Assembly: GCA_030550295.1 (NCBI GenBank)
Contig: JAUQPQ010000039.1
Span: forward strand, 1 to 14,120
Direction of reading: 5' to 3'
Length of the DNA: 14,120 bases
Origin: Chloroflexota bacterium
GTDB lineage: Bacteria > Chloroflexota > Dehalococcoidia > SM23-28-2 > HRBIN24
Shown here: in pieces, positions 1-7,018 of the stretch
How positions within the stretch are numbered: position 1 is the first letter of the stretch
Layout: every line of letters begins with the position of its first letter
Notes under the pieces: model-generated
Databases searched by the model: none
Told to the model about the DNA's origin: nothing
What the model saw: only the letters and a program-made list of their open reading frames with translations
Position numbers and translations under genes: made by a program

Positions 1-631
1 TCATGTATGCGCCTACTCTCACCAGGGATACCTCTAGCTTCTGCCCCTGACCAGTGCGCTCGCGGTGGAAGAGGGCTGCAGCGATAGCGCCAGCTGCACT
101 CATGCCGGCCATGTGGTCACCCATCCCTCCCCTCTGTTGGGGTGGTGGGTTGCCAGGGGGAGTGAGCATGGCCGCCACTGCCGCGCGCGACCAAAAGGCG
201 CCAATGTCATAGGCGGCGCGGTCTTCCTCGTCGTGCTCCGTGCCGTAGCCGGTGATATGGCAATAGATGAGGCGGGGATTAAGGGCAGAAAGCTCCTCAT
301 AGGTGAGGCCAGCCCCACGCAAGGCTTTTGGCCGAACGTTAGTGAGGAAGACGTCTGCCCCCTTTAGGAGGCGACGGGCGATCTGCTGGCCCTCCTCGGT
401 GTCCAGGTTGAGGGCCATGCTCCTCTTGCCTCGATTGTCCTGTTCGAAGGGGGGGTTGACGGGGATAAGGCTACCAAAGACGCTGGCGAAAAGGCCGCGG
501 AAGGGGTCGCCGTTGGGGGGCTCTAGCTTTATCACCTCTGCCCCCCAATCGGCTAAGATGGCTGCTGCCGATGGCCCCGCTACCCAGAAGCCCAGCTCTA
601 TCACCTTGATCCCTTCCATTGGCCCTCCCAT
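1..631 (-). CDS. CaiB/BaiF family (class III) CoA-transferase, N-terminal part, runs off left edge
   Basis: Class III CoA-transferases move CoA between a thioester and a free carboxylate through an aspartyl-CoA intermediate, in the cytoplasm. About 210 residues are visible and the frame stays open to base 1, so roughly the last half is outside the window. The N-terminus (MEGIKVIELG, then a GAEVIKLEPP segment) is the typical nucleotide-binding start. The DNRGKRSMALNLDTEEG stretch, the ADVFLTNVRP segment and the GMGDHMAG motif, with the likely catalytic Asp at about residue 172, are family hallmarks. I chose the ATG at 629-631 because GGGAGGT lies 7 bases upstream of it. An in-frame ATG at 667 would add 12 residues but has no clear ribosome site, and an ATG at 619 is also possible. 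It is divergent from the acyl-CoA dehydrogenase pair, so it probably activates an acid that the pair oxidises. The substrate cannot be told. Confidence 0.9.
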   Translation of the reverse strand, partial: MGGPMEGIKVIELGFWVAGPSAAAILADWGAEVIKLEPPNGDPFRGLFASVFGSLIPVNPPFEQDNRGKRSMALNLDTEEGQQIARRLLKGADVFLTNVRPKALRGAGLTYEELSALNPRLIYCHITGYGTEHDEEDRAAYDIGAFWSRAAVAAMLTPPGNPPPQQRGGMGDHMAGMSAAGAIAAALFHRERTGQGQKLEVSLVRVGAYM

Positions 632-683
632 AACTCTGACCTCCCGTGGCAGGCCTTTTGCACTCATTTAAAACCGTCTTCGC

Positions 684-697
684 CCTTGTAAGCAAGG
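684..697. promoter_or_regulatory. Inverted repeat CCTTG-N4-CAAGG, candidate operator
   Basis: A perfect dyad with 5-bp arms (684-688 and 693-697) sits in the divergent spacer, 53 bases upstream of the chosen CoA-transferase start. It resembles the larger dyad at 735-751, since both have CCTT..G arms facing C..AAGG. It is not followed by a T-tract, so it is not a terminator. A regulator site is inferred and unproven. Confidence 0.3.
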
Positions 698-734
698 TTC
701 TCTAAAGCTTCATCCTATGCTCTTGAGGGGGTTG

Positions 735-751
735 GCCCTTTGCCAAAGGGC
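735..751. promoter_or_regulatory. Perfect 17-bp palindrome GCCCTTTG-C-CAAAGGGC, candidate operator
   Basis: The arms are 8 bp (735-742 and 744-751) around a single central C. The site lies between the divergent CoA-transferase and acyl-CoA dehydrogenase genes. As RNA the loop would be only about 3 nt and no T-run follows, so a DNA site for a dimeric repressor is more likely than a terminator. Its centre (743) is 52.5 bp from that of the dyad at 684-697, close to five helical turns. TetR- or GntR-type regulators often control acyl-CoA operons through such sites, but no regulator gene is in the window. Confidence 0.4.
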
Positions 752-791
752 TTGTCACGGAAGGCGTGGACACCTATTTTGGGGCAGGTGC

Positions 792-820
792 TTGTCCTTA
801 ACGTAGAGGTAATATATGCT
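792..820 (+). promoter_or_regulatory. Candidate sigma-70-type promoter for the acyl-CoA dehydrogenase pair
   Basis: TTGTCC at 792-797 (4/6 to consensus) and TATGCT at 815-820 (4/6) are separated by 17 bases and lie 28 bases before the ATG at 849. An overlapping TAATAT at 810-815 is an alternative -10. The match is modest. The placement just upstream of the first plus-strand gene is the main support. Confidence 0.35.
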
Positions 821-848
821 GGCCTAAGTACTAGGAGAGGGTTAAGGG

Positions 849-2021
849 ATGGACTTTCGCCTGAGCCCAGAGGACGAGGCGTGGCGGCAGGAGGTTAGGA
901 GCTGGCTGCGCCAAAACCTGCCTCCAGACTGGGAGGATCGGATCCCTGAGGAGCAGGGTTGGGAATTCGCCCGCGATTTCGCCCGCAAGCTGGCCCAAAA
1001 GGGCTGGGTGGTGCCTCATTGGCCTAAGGAGTACGGTGGACTAGGCTTGGACCTGTGGAAACAGCTCATTTACCGGGAGGAGATGGCGTATCATCGTGCC
1101 CCCCTGGGCTACGTGGCCATGGGGACTGACTGGGCTGGCCCCACCATCATCGTCTACGGCACCGAGGAGCAGAAGAGGGAGCATCTGCCGCGCATTGCGC
1201 GAGCGGAGGTGATGTGGTGTCAGGGCTTCTCGGAGCCTAACGCTGGCTCCGACTTGGCCAACCTCCAGACCAGGGCCGTCCGCGATGGGGACGAATACGT
1301 GGTCAACGGCCAGAAGATCTGGACGTCGGGTGCCCACCGGGCCGACTGGATGATCCTCCTTGCGCGCACCGACCCGGAGGCCCCCAAGCATAAAGGGATC
1401 TCCTACTTCCTTCTGGACATGAAGAGCCCTGGTATCACCATCCGCCCCCTCATAGACATGATGGGCAACCACGCCTTTAACCAGGTCTTCTTTGAGAACG
1501 TGCGCGTTCCGGCTAAGAACTTGCTGGGGGAGGAGAACCGGGGCTGGTATATGGCCACCACCACCCTCAACTTTGAGCGCTCGTCCATTGGGGGTGTGGC
1601 GGCATCGCTGGCCCTATTGGAAGAGCTGGTGCGATTTGTTCAGGATGCCCCTCCTGAGTTGGCTTATTTGTGCCGACAGCCCAGGGTGCGCAACCGGTTG
1701 GCGGATATGGCTGTAGAGGTACAGGTAGGGCGTATGCTTTCCTACAACGTGGTCTCTATCCAAGCCCAAGGGAGGGTGCCTACTTATGAGGCTTCCATCG
1801 CCAAGCTATACAACACTGAGCTGGGCCTGCGCCTGGCCCGTACCGGAATCTCAATTTTGGGCCTTTATGGGCAGCTAAAGCCCAGGTCTAAGTGGGTGCG
1901 CCTGCGGGGACGTTTTGAGCGCCAGTACCTGTGGATGACGGGCATGGTGGTGGGAGGAGGAACGTCTGAGATCCAGCGTAACCTTATCGCCATAAGGGGG
2001 CTGGGGCTACCGCGAGGATAA
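849..2021 (+). CDS. Acyl-CoA dehydrogenase, catalytic-base (alpha-type) member of a tandem pair
   Basis: FAD-dependent alpha,beta-dehydrogenation of an acyl-CoA, 390 residues, normal family length. Present are the N-terminal helical domain, the beta-domain FAD/substrate motif FSEPNAGSDLANLQT (127-141) and the flavin-contacting WTSG (158-161). The usual C-terminal Glu before G-T is Gly here (GGGTSEIQRN, 369-378). A Glu sits instead at 243 in NFERS, the position used by isovaleryl- and long-chain-type enzymes. The C-terminal domain lacks the R-x-Q-F-G-x-P-I motif and has a degenerate Q-x-x-G-G-x-G. Its neighbour, 34 bases downstream, keeps both. This matches the pattern of actinobacterial heteromeric FadE pairs (FadE26-27, FadE28-29), so I infer an alpha2beta2 enzyme. 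AGGAGAGGG precedes the ATG. Substrate unknown; bulky or branched side chains are possible. Confidence 0.93.
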   Translation: MDFRLSPEDEAWRQEVRSWLRQNLPPDWEDRIPEEQGWEFARDFARKLAQKGWVVPHWPKEYGGLGLDLWKQLIYREEMAYHRAPLGYVAMGTDWAGPTIIVYGTEEQKREHLPRIARAEVMWCQGFSEPNAGSDLANLQTRAVRDGDEYVVNGQKIWTSGAHRADWMILLARTDPEAPKHKGISYFLLDMKSPGITIRPLIDMMGNHAFNQVFFENVRVPAKNLLGEENRGWYMATTTLNFERSSIGGVAASLALLEELVRFVQDAPPELAYLCRQPRVRNRLADMAVEVQVGRMLSYNVVSIQAQGRVPTYEASIAKLYNTELGLRLARTGISILGLYGQLKPRSKWVRLRGRFERQYLWMTGMVVGGGTSEIQRNLIAIRGLGLPRG

Positions 2022-2055
2022 GCTTAGAAATAAAAGGAGGAACGGAGGTGAGGTC

Positions 2056-3192
2056 ATGGACCTAGGCCTGGACGAGCAGCAGGAGATGCTGCGTAACTTC
2101 GCCCGCGACTTCCTGGAGAAGGAGTGCCCAGAACAGTTGGTGCGAGAGATGGAGGAGGACGAAAAGGGCTACTCCCCTGAGCTGTGGCGCAAGATGGCAG
2201 AGCAGGGGTGGATGGGCCTCATCATCCCCGAGGAGTACGGGGGCGCCGGCATGCGCATCACCGACCTGGTGGTGCTGCTGGAGGAGTTTGGGCGCTTCCT
2301 TGTGCCGGGGCCTTTCATCCCCACGGTGGTCTTAGGGGCATACCCCATAATGCTGGCTGGTACGGCCCAGCAGAGGGAACAGCTCCTGCCACGCATCGCC
2401 TCAGGGGAGCTGATTATGACCATGGCCCTCACTGAGCCCTCGGCCAAATGGGACGCCGATGGCGTGGAGCTGGAGGCGCGTAAAGAGGGAAACGAGTACG
2501 TCCTCAATGGGACGAAGCTTTTCGTCCAGGATGCCCATGTCACCGACTTCATGGTGGTGGTAGCAAGAACCGGCCGCGGTGCTACTCCTGAGGAGGGAAT
2601 ATCCTTGTTCCTTGTGGACTCGAGATCACCTGGCATTAAGTTTGAGCTTTTACGGACCATCGCCTCCGACAAGCAGTGCGAAGTGACCTTTGAGAACGTG
2701 CGGGTGCCAGCAGGAAACCTGCTGGGCGAGGAGGGTAAGGGCTGGCCTATAGTACACAAGACGAAGCTCCTTGCGGCCGTTGCTGCCTGTGCCTATCTCG
2801 TGGGCCTAAGCCAGCAAGACTTCGACATCACCCTCAACTACGCCAAGGAGCGCGTCCAGTTCGGCAGGCCTATAGGCTCCTTCCAGGCGATCCAGCATAA
2901 GCTGGCAGACGCTGTAATCGATGTCGATGGCGCCAGGTTCATCACCTACAAGGCTGCCTGGTCTCTCCAGGAGAACGAGCCCGATGCTGAGCTGATGGTG
3001 TCAATGGCCAAGGCGTGGTGTAGCGAGGCGTCGCGGCGGGTGGTCGCCCACGGGCAGCAGATACACGGAGGGATCGGCTTCACTAAGGACTATAAGATCC
3101 AGCTTTATTTCCGCCGCCAGAAGTGGATGGAGCTGATGTGGGGCGATGCCGACTACCATCGCGAGCTGGTGGCCGAGAAGCTGCAGATCTAA
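2056..3192 (+). CDS. Acyl-CoA dehydrogenase, FAD-adenine-side (beta-type) partner
   Basis: 378 residues, acyl-CoA dehydrogenase fold throughout. The C-terminal domain carries the partner-FAD motifs R266-VQFG followed by PIGSFQAIQHKLAD, and Q335-IHGGIGFT. The middle domain is degenerate: TEPSAKWDADG replaces the usual TEP-x-AGSD, and LFVQDA replaces the W-[IT]-[TS] flavin motif. Ala240 occupies the place of the catalytic Glu243 of the upstream protein, and Gly363-Asp364 occupies the C-terminal Glu position (ELMWGDADYHRE). Alone it is unlikely to be an active dehydrogenase, but it complements the upstream gene. GGAGGTGA lies just before the ATG. It ends 27 bases from the convergent gatD. The GDADYHRE tail resembles what I recall of beta subunits in steroid side-chain FadE pairs, so a steroid-like or other bulky acyl substrate is a possibility only. 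Confidence 0.92.
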   Translation: MDLGLDEQQEMLRNFARDFLEKECPEQLVREMEEDEKGYSPELWRKMAEQGWMGLIIPEEYGGAGMRITDLVVLLEEFGRFLVPGPFIPTVVLGAYPIMLAGTAQQREQLLPRIASGELIMTMALTEPSAKWDADGVELEARKEGNEYVLNGTKLFVQDAHVTDFMVVVARTGRGATPEEGISLFLVDSRSPGIKFELLRTIASDKQCEVTFENVRVPAGNLLGEEGKGWPIVHKTKLLAAVAACAYLVGLSQQDFDITLNYAKERVQFGRPIGSFQAIQHKLADAVIDVDGARFITYKAAWSLQENEPDAELMVSMAKAWCSEASRRVVAHGQQIHGGIGFTKDYKIQLYFRRQKWMELMWGDADYHRELVAEKLQI

Positions 3193-3219
3193 GGGGACGA
3201 CCCTTGGCGCGCCTCCCAT

Positions 3220-4089
3220 TTAAGAAGGCCTGAGCGCCTTTAAGCTGGCTGCGAAACGATCAGCTAGGGAGTGGGCCCAGGCTTTAGGCCCTGTCGGCGA
3301 GGTCTTGGCGATGGCCTCGCCTTTTGCTTGGCGTGCCCGCTGGAGGGCGTGGACATGGGCCTCCCATTCTAGACGGTCGTCTAGGGGGGTGAGCTCCACC
3401 TGGCCGTAACGTCGGGACAGGGCGGCAGCGATGAGGTAGTCGGCCAGGTGGGGGTTTTTGGGCAAAACGGGGCCGTGTAGGTAGGTGCCAATAACGTTTT
3501 TGTAGACCGCTCCTTCCCAACCGTCTCGCCCGTTGTTTCCCCGCCCCAGGAGGACTTTGCCCAAAGGGCTGACTTTAGGCCCCAGATAGGTGCGGCCACC
3601 ATGGTTCTCGAACCCTATTAGGGTCTTACCTTGCCATTCCACTATAAGGTTACCTACCATCCGTCCCTTGCCAGCGGTGGTGATGTCCTTGATGATAGAC
3701 CCTTCCTCAGCGGCCCAGTGGATGGTATGCACATCGAGGATGCCTAGCCCTGGCAGGTCGTCACCCCGGAAGGTGCGGTAGAAGTGGCCGAAGAGCTGAT
3801 AGCCTCCGCAGATAAGGAGGGCAGCGGCTCCCTCTTCTACTGCTTTACGAATAGCCTCTCCTTTAACTTCTACCAAGTCTTGGGCTATGAGGCGCTGGTG
3901 GGAATCGGCCCCGCCCCCCATGAAGAAGAGGTCTATTTCAGAGGGATCGACCTTATCGCCCATCTCTAAGGCCTTCACCTGGGCATCTATCTCCCGCCAT
4001 CGGCACCGTTGCAGTAGGCAGATGATGTTTCCCCGGTCGCCATACTGGCTCATGATGCTTGGATAGAGATAGCCTATGGTGAGGCGCAA
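3220..4089 (-). CDS. gatD: Lipid II isoglutaminyl synthase, glutaminase subunit GatD
   Basis: Class I glutamine amidotransferase of the CobB/CobQ type. It releases ammonia from glutamine and passes it to MurT, which amidates the alpha-carboxyl of D-Glu in lipid II at the cytoplasmic membrane. Visible are LLICGGYQLFG with nucleophile Cys94 (the position known for GatD), FENHGGRT (160-167) and TYLHGP with His205 as the probable catalytic His. Starting at TTG 4087-4089 gives 289 residues beginning MRLTIGYLYP. GGGAGGT lies 6 bases upstream, and the start falls 2 bases after the murT stop. A longer ATG start at 4152 would lie deep inside murT and is less likely. The protein is longer than typical GatD (about 240-260 residues) because of an Ala/Lys-rich C-terminal tail from about residue 245. 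It is the last gene of the methyltransferase-murT-gatD unit. Confidence 0.92.
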   Translation of the reverse strand: MRLTIGYLYPSIMSQYGDRGNIICLLQRCRWREIDAQVKALEMGDKVDPSEIDLFFMGGGADSHQRLIAQDLVEVKGEAIRKAVEEGAAALLICGGYQLFGHFYRTFRGDDLPGLGILDVHTIHWAAEEGSIIKDITTAGKGRMVGNLIVEWQGKTLIGFENHGGRTYLGPKVSPLGKVLLGRGNNGRDGWEGAVYKNVIGTYLHGPVLPKNPHLADYLIAAALSRRYGQVELTPLDDRLEWEAHVHALQRARQAKGEAIAKTSPTGPKAWAHSLADRFAASLKALRPS

Positions 4090-4091
4090 CG

Positions 4092-5516
4092 CTATACCTC
4101 CCAGAAGGGTGGCAGATGCCCCCGGCGTACCAGCTCCTCCCTTAGTTCCCACATAGCGGTGTAGGTTGGTACTATGTAGAAGCGTCCTCCAGGGGGCGTT
4201 TGTTCCAGCGCTAGGTCTAGGGCCCTGTGTAGATCCTTTGCTACGTGCAGCACTACCGGGTTGCTCTGGTCTTGGAGGAGGTGGGCATATTTCAGGCGCA
4301 GGGCCAGATCGTAGGCGCGCAGGCCCCCCACCACGATCCAGCTAATTTTCCCCTTCAGCCTCTCCATATCTACATCCCAGATCCAGGAGACGTCGCGGCC
4401 ATCGGGGATGTTGTCGTTGAGGGCGAGGAGAAGGCCAGCTTTCCCATCTTCTTGAGACAAGATGGTGTTTAGGACCTGATGGACGCCGCTAGGGTTCTTG
4501 ACCAGGGCCAGAAGGGCCTCTTTTTGGCCTACCTTGAACCTCTCCATACGGCCGAAGGCCGCCCCCACCCGCGCCATAGCTTTCTCAAAAGGCTCCGCCT
4601 CTACTCCTAAGGCGAAGGCGGCGGCAGATGCGGCGAGGACGTTGTATACGTTGTGAAGTCCAGGCAAAGGCACCCTGAAGGTCTTAGGGCCATAAGGGGT
4701 CACTAAATCTACACAGCTTCCTTCGAGCCCCCCTAACTGTACCCGCCAGGCCAACACCTTGGGATCGGGCCTACGCCAACCACAGGCAGTGCAGGCATAG
4801 TGGCCCAGATGGCTGTAGAAGGAAGCGCTGTACATGAGGTCTACTGAGCAACGGGGGCATCTGCGAGAGTCAGCGGCATGCTCTAACCCCTTTTGCCCCA
4901 ATTGCACCTCTTCTATCCCGTAATAGATGACTGGGTTGGCGACCGTCTCCCCCAAGTAGGCCACTAAGGGGTCGTCGGCGTTGAGGGCGAGAACAGTTTT
5001 AGGCGGCAAATGGGCTAGTGCTTCTTGCCATAAACTGGCCACAAAGTCCACCTCAAAGTAACGGTCTAGCTGGTCGCGAAAAAGGTTGGTGATGACGACG
5101 ATGCGAGGCTGAAGCTGGGCCAGGGCCTCAGGGAATGCCCCTTCATCCACTTCGAATAGGCCAATGGCAGCGTTCGGCAAGCGGTAATGGCCCCATACGT
5201 TGGCATAGCTAAGGAGAGCTGTAGCTATACCCCTGGCTAGGTTGGCCCCCTCACGGTTGGTAATGGGCATAAGGCCTACTTGCCTAAGCGCCTCGGCAAG
5301 GACACGGGTAGTAGTGGTCTTACCGTTAGTCCCCGTGACAAGAAGGGAGCCGTTGGGAATGGCTTGGCCCAAATCACCGATGAGAGGGCGATATAAGTAT
5401 AGGGCTATAAGACCTGGCAAGGTGGTGCCGCCGTGGCCTAACCGGCGAAGTAGCCACCTTACACCCTTACCAACGTTGACCGCCAAGGCGCGGGCAGGAC
5501 TGACGGAAGAAAGCAT
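4092..5516 (-). CDS. murT: Lipid II isoglutaminyl synthase, Mur-ligase-like subunit MurT
   Basis: ATP-dependent Mur-ligase-family protein that activates the D-Glu alpha-carboxyl of lipid II for amidation with ammonia from GatD. The P-loop VTGTNGKTTTTR is at 60-71. The central-domain motif NREGANLARG (87-96) is MurT-like. A Cys4 zinc-ribbon insert, C220-x2-C223-x18-C242-x2-C245, separates MurT from other Mur ligases. The NDNIPDGRDVSWIWDVD stretch (367-383) holds the conserved acidic residues thought to complete the GatD active site. The length, 474 residues, is normal for the family. The start is 6 bases after the methyltransferase stop and has only a weak ribosome site, which suggests translational coupling. 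The stop almost touches gatD. Amidation is needed for efficient D,D-transpeptidation, which links this operon in function to the PBP at 8946-11033. Confidence 0.95.
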   Translation of the reverse strand: MLSSVSPARALAVNVGKGVRWLLRRLGHGGTTLPGLIALYLYRPLIGDLGQAIPNGSLLVTGTNGKTTTTRVLAEALRQVGLMPITNREGANLARGIATALLSYANVWGHYRLPNAAIGLFEVDEGAFPEALAQLQPRIVVITNLFRDQLDRYFEVDFVASLWQEALAHLPPKTVLALNADDPLVAYLGETVANPVIYYGIEEVQLGQKGLEHAADSRRCPRCSVDLMYSASFYSHLGHYACTACGWRRPDPKVLAWRVQLGGLEGSCVDLVTPYGPKTFRVPLPGLHNVYNVLAASAAAFALGVEAEPFEKAMARVGAAFGRMERFKVGQKEALLALVKNPSGVHQVLNTILSQEDGKAGLLLALNDNIPDGRDVSWIWDVDMERLKGKISWIVVGGLRAYDLALRLKYAHLLQDQSNPVVLHVAKDLHRALDLALEQTPPGGRFYIVPTYTAMWELREELVRRGHLPPFWEV

Positions 5517-5522
5517 GACGGC

Positions 5523-6434
5523 CTAAGGGGGCTTTTGGGCTATCAGGGAGATCCAGTAAGGCCTAACGATGAGGTCGATAATGTGGCACTGCTCCAGGAA
5601 GGGTAGGGAGCGCACCCGCTCTATGAAGCGCTGGCTGGCAGAATGGGCAGATATGTCAAGGAGAATCTCTTGGTCGTAGTAGTCGGTCATCTTGAGGACC
5701 TTCATCCCTTGCTTTAGCAGCCAACTGAGGACGTCCTTCAGACGGAAGTGGTTCTCCCACACGTGGAGGAACTCGTCTACCACCCAGTCGTCGTCGTTCA
5801 GGTCGACGGGTGGGGCAGTGTAGTAGTTCTTGAAGTTCCGGTCTCCCTGGGCCCACTCCCTCACCACTGGGATCTTCTTCTCGAAATCGAAAAGGTCGTA
5901 CCCTCTGGTAAGGGTTTGGATGATCTCCTGCTGGATGCGCCTCTCCCAGTTACCGTAGTAGCCGTAGACGCCGATCCGTATAAAGCCGCCTGGCTTTAGG
6001 GCACGGCACAGGCGCCTGATCCCCTCCTGGGGGTCAGGCAGATGGTGGATGGTGCCCCAAGAGAGGATGTAGTCGAATCTCTCCCTATCTTCCATCTCCA
6101 TGATGTCCTGGATGTAGCACTGGGCGTTGGTGATCCCTTCTTCCCTTAAAGTCCTGTTGGCCCTCTCTACTGATGCCGGCGATATGTCATAGCCTATGAA
6201 TTGGGTCTCGGGGAAGGTCTCAGCGTAGTCTAGGAGCATGAGGCCAGTGCCACAAGCTATGTCTCCAAATAATTTGCCGCGGGGATCCATACCCACCTCG
6301 GCGAAGAACCGCTGCATATATGCTACGTGCCTGTGATAGCTATGTTTGCGCTGCAAGGTGGGGAAGGGGTGGCGATGATACATCTCGCGGACGTTATGTA
6401 CTACCTCTTCCCTCTTTATAGCCTTCTTGTCCAT
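5523..6434 (-). CDS. Class I SAM-dependent methyltransferase, first gene of the murT-gatD operon
   Basis: 303 residues with a Rossmann methyltransferase core at about 45-160. Motif I is GDIACGTG (57-64), the acidic ribose-binding residue is D83 in FIGYDIS, D110 follows a strand, and the HLPDPQEGIRRLCRALKPGG region (131-150) is post-motif. About 140 residues after the core (NYYTAPPVDLNDDDW and beyond) probably form the substrate domain and match no family I recognise. The short N-terminus has a REMYHRHPFPTLQ element. There is no signal peptide and no membrane segment. It lies only 6 bases upstream of murT, so it is co-transcribed with lipid II amidation and may modify a cell-wall precursor or lipid. 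That role is inference from position alone. Methyltransferases of this fold act on many small molecules and proteins. Confidence 0.85.
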   Translation of the reverse strand: MDKKAIKREEVVHNVREMYHRHPFPTLQRKHSYHRHVAYMQRFFAEVGMDPRGKLFGDIACGTGLMLLDYAETFPETQFIGYDISPASVERANRTLREEGITNAQCYIQDIMEMEDRERFDYILSWGTIHHLPDPQEGIRRLCRALKPGGFIRIGVYGYYGNWERRIQQEIIQTLTRGYDLFDFEKKIPVVREWAQGDRNFKNYYTAPPVDLNDDDWVVDEFLHVWENHFRLKDVLSWLLKQGMKVLKMTDYYDQEILLDISAHSASQRFIERVRSLPFLEQCHIIDLIVRPYWISLIAQKPP

Positions 6435-6489
6435 AGCCTGTAGCCTGCTCTAGGCTTAAGGGTCGCCCGGAGGGCTCCTTCTCTGACCG

Positions 6490-6509
6490 CGGTGCTAGGC
6501 ACCGTTTTT
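6490..6509 (+). terminator. Hairpin plus T5, terminator-like on the plus strand
   Basis: The perfect 6-bp stem CGGTGC/GCACCG (6490-6495 and 6499-6504) has a TAG loop and is followed by TTTTT (6505-6509). A G-T pair could extend the stem. On the plus strand this is a classic intrinsic terminator. The only gene just upstream on that side is on the opposite strand, so it would stop antisense transcription and shield hinT. On the minus strand it would form a stem-loop near the 5' end of the methyltransferase-murT-gatD mRNA. Confidence 0.5.
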
Positions 6510-6510
6510 A

Positions 6511-6539
6511 ACCCTACCATCCTGTGGTGTCTCTGTCCA
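6511..6539 (-). promoter_or_regulatory. Candidate promoter of the methyltransferase-murT-gatD operon
   Basis: Read on the minus strand: TGGACA (5/6 to the -35 consensus, 6534-6539), a 17-base spacer, then TAGGGT (3/6, 6511-6516). The predicted start falls in the A-rich stretch just before the hairpin at 6490-6504, about 70 bases upstream of the ATG at 6434. The -10 is poor, so this is tentative. Confidence 0.35.
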
Positions 6540-6561
6540 TGGGCTAGGCTTATCATGGGGC

Positions 6562-6590
6562 GTGATTCAGCCCACCTTTTGCCTTACAAT
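6562..6590 (+). promoter_or_regulatory. Candidate promoter for hinT
   Basis: TACAAT at 6585-6590 matches 5 of 6 -10 bases. Seventeen bases upstream is GTGATT (3/6). The predicted start is about 25 bases before the hinT ATG, leaving room for the AGAGGTGA ribosome site at 6609-6616. The -35 is weak. Confidence 0.35.
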
Positions 6591-6620
6591 GCCTGAGACA
6601 GAGAGCGCAGAGGTGAAAGT

Positions 6621-6965
6621 ATGGCTCGGGAGTGCCTTTTCTGCAATATGGCCCAGGGGAAGGTGCCGGTGGAGAAGCTGTATGAGGACGAGCTCGTCTT
6701 CTCCATCCGTGACATTCATCCGCGGGCCCCTGTGCACTTCATGGTCATTCCTAAGGAGCATATCCCTACAGCTCAGGAGATCACCGAGAATCATGGCTCT
6801 CTCCTAGCCCGTATGGTGACGGTGGCCAACATGGTAGCCCGCCAAGAGGGCATCGCCGATTCGGGTTATCGGCTGGTAGTTAACGTTAGGGAATACGGCG
6901 GCCAGGCGATTTACCATCTCCATATGCATGTCCTGGGTGGGCGCCGACTGGGGCCCGAGGGCTGA
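6621..6965 (+). CDS. hinT: HIT family (HINT-type) purine nucleoside phosphoramidase
   Basis: 114 residues, the full length of a HINT protein. It hydrolyses AMP-lysine, aminoacyl-adenylate or similar phosphoramidates in the cytoplasm. The histidine triad H99-L-H101-M-H103 is intact inside YHLHMHVLGG, with H101 as the expected nucleophile. It is preceded by the GGQAIYHLH glycine-glutamine element. The N-terminus has C5-x2-C8 (CLFC), common in bacterial HIT proteins, followed by the DIHPRAPVHFMVIPKEHI segment of the fold. AGAGGTGA lies 4 bases before the ATG. A hairpin with a T-rich tail overlaps the stop codon, so hinT is probably a single-gene transcript. The physiological substrate cannot be deduced. 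Confidence 0.95.
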   Translation: MARECLFCNMAQGKVPVEKLYEDELVFSIRDIHPRAPVHFMVIPKEHIPTAQEITENHGSLLARMVTVANMVARQEGIADSGYRLVVNVREYGGQAIYHLHMHVLGGRRLGPEG

Positions 6966-6987
6966 GTGCCAGCCCCATCTTTTATTT
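6959..6987 (+). terminator. Intrinsic terminator of hinT
   Basis: The stem GGGCTG/CAGCCC (6959-6964 and 6970-6975) with loop AGTGC is followed by CATCTTTTATTT. The stem overlaps the hinT stop codon (6963-6965). The T-run is interrupted by one A and begins 4 bases after the stem, so it may be only partly efficient. Confidence 0.5.
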
Positions 6988-7018
6988 AGAGGCCATCTAC
7001 CGTTAGGGTGGGCCAGGG

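Noticed and set aside
65..671. Plus-strand frames at 65-367 and 303-671
   Set aside because: They are shadows of the minus-strand CoA-transferase, whose frame shows clear family motifs over the whole stretch.
3222..3243. Possible bidirectional terminator AAGGC-N6-GCCTT between the convergent dehydrogenase and gatD genes
   Set aside because: The stem is only 5 bp, lies inside the gatD coding end, and has at most three T bases after it. It is too weak to annotate.
3554..3569. CTTTG-CC-CAAAG sequence resembling the 735-751 palindrome
   Set aside because: It lies inside gatD and encodes conserved-looking protein sequence. The arms are shorter, and one chance match is expected.
6450..6552. Direct repeat CTAGGCTTA at 6450-6458 and 6544-6552
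   Set aside because: It is a nine-base repeat only. CTAGG/CCTAG-type words are common in this sequence, and no further structure was found around the copies.
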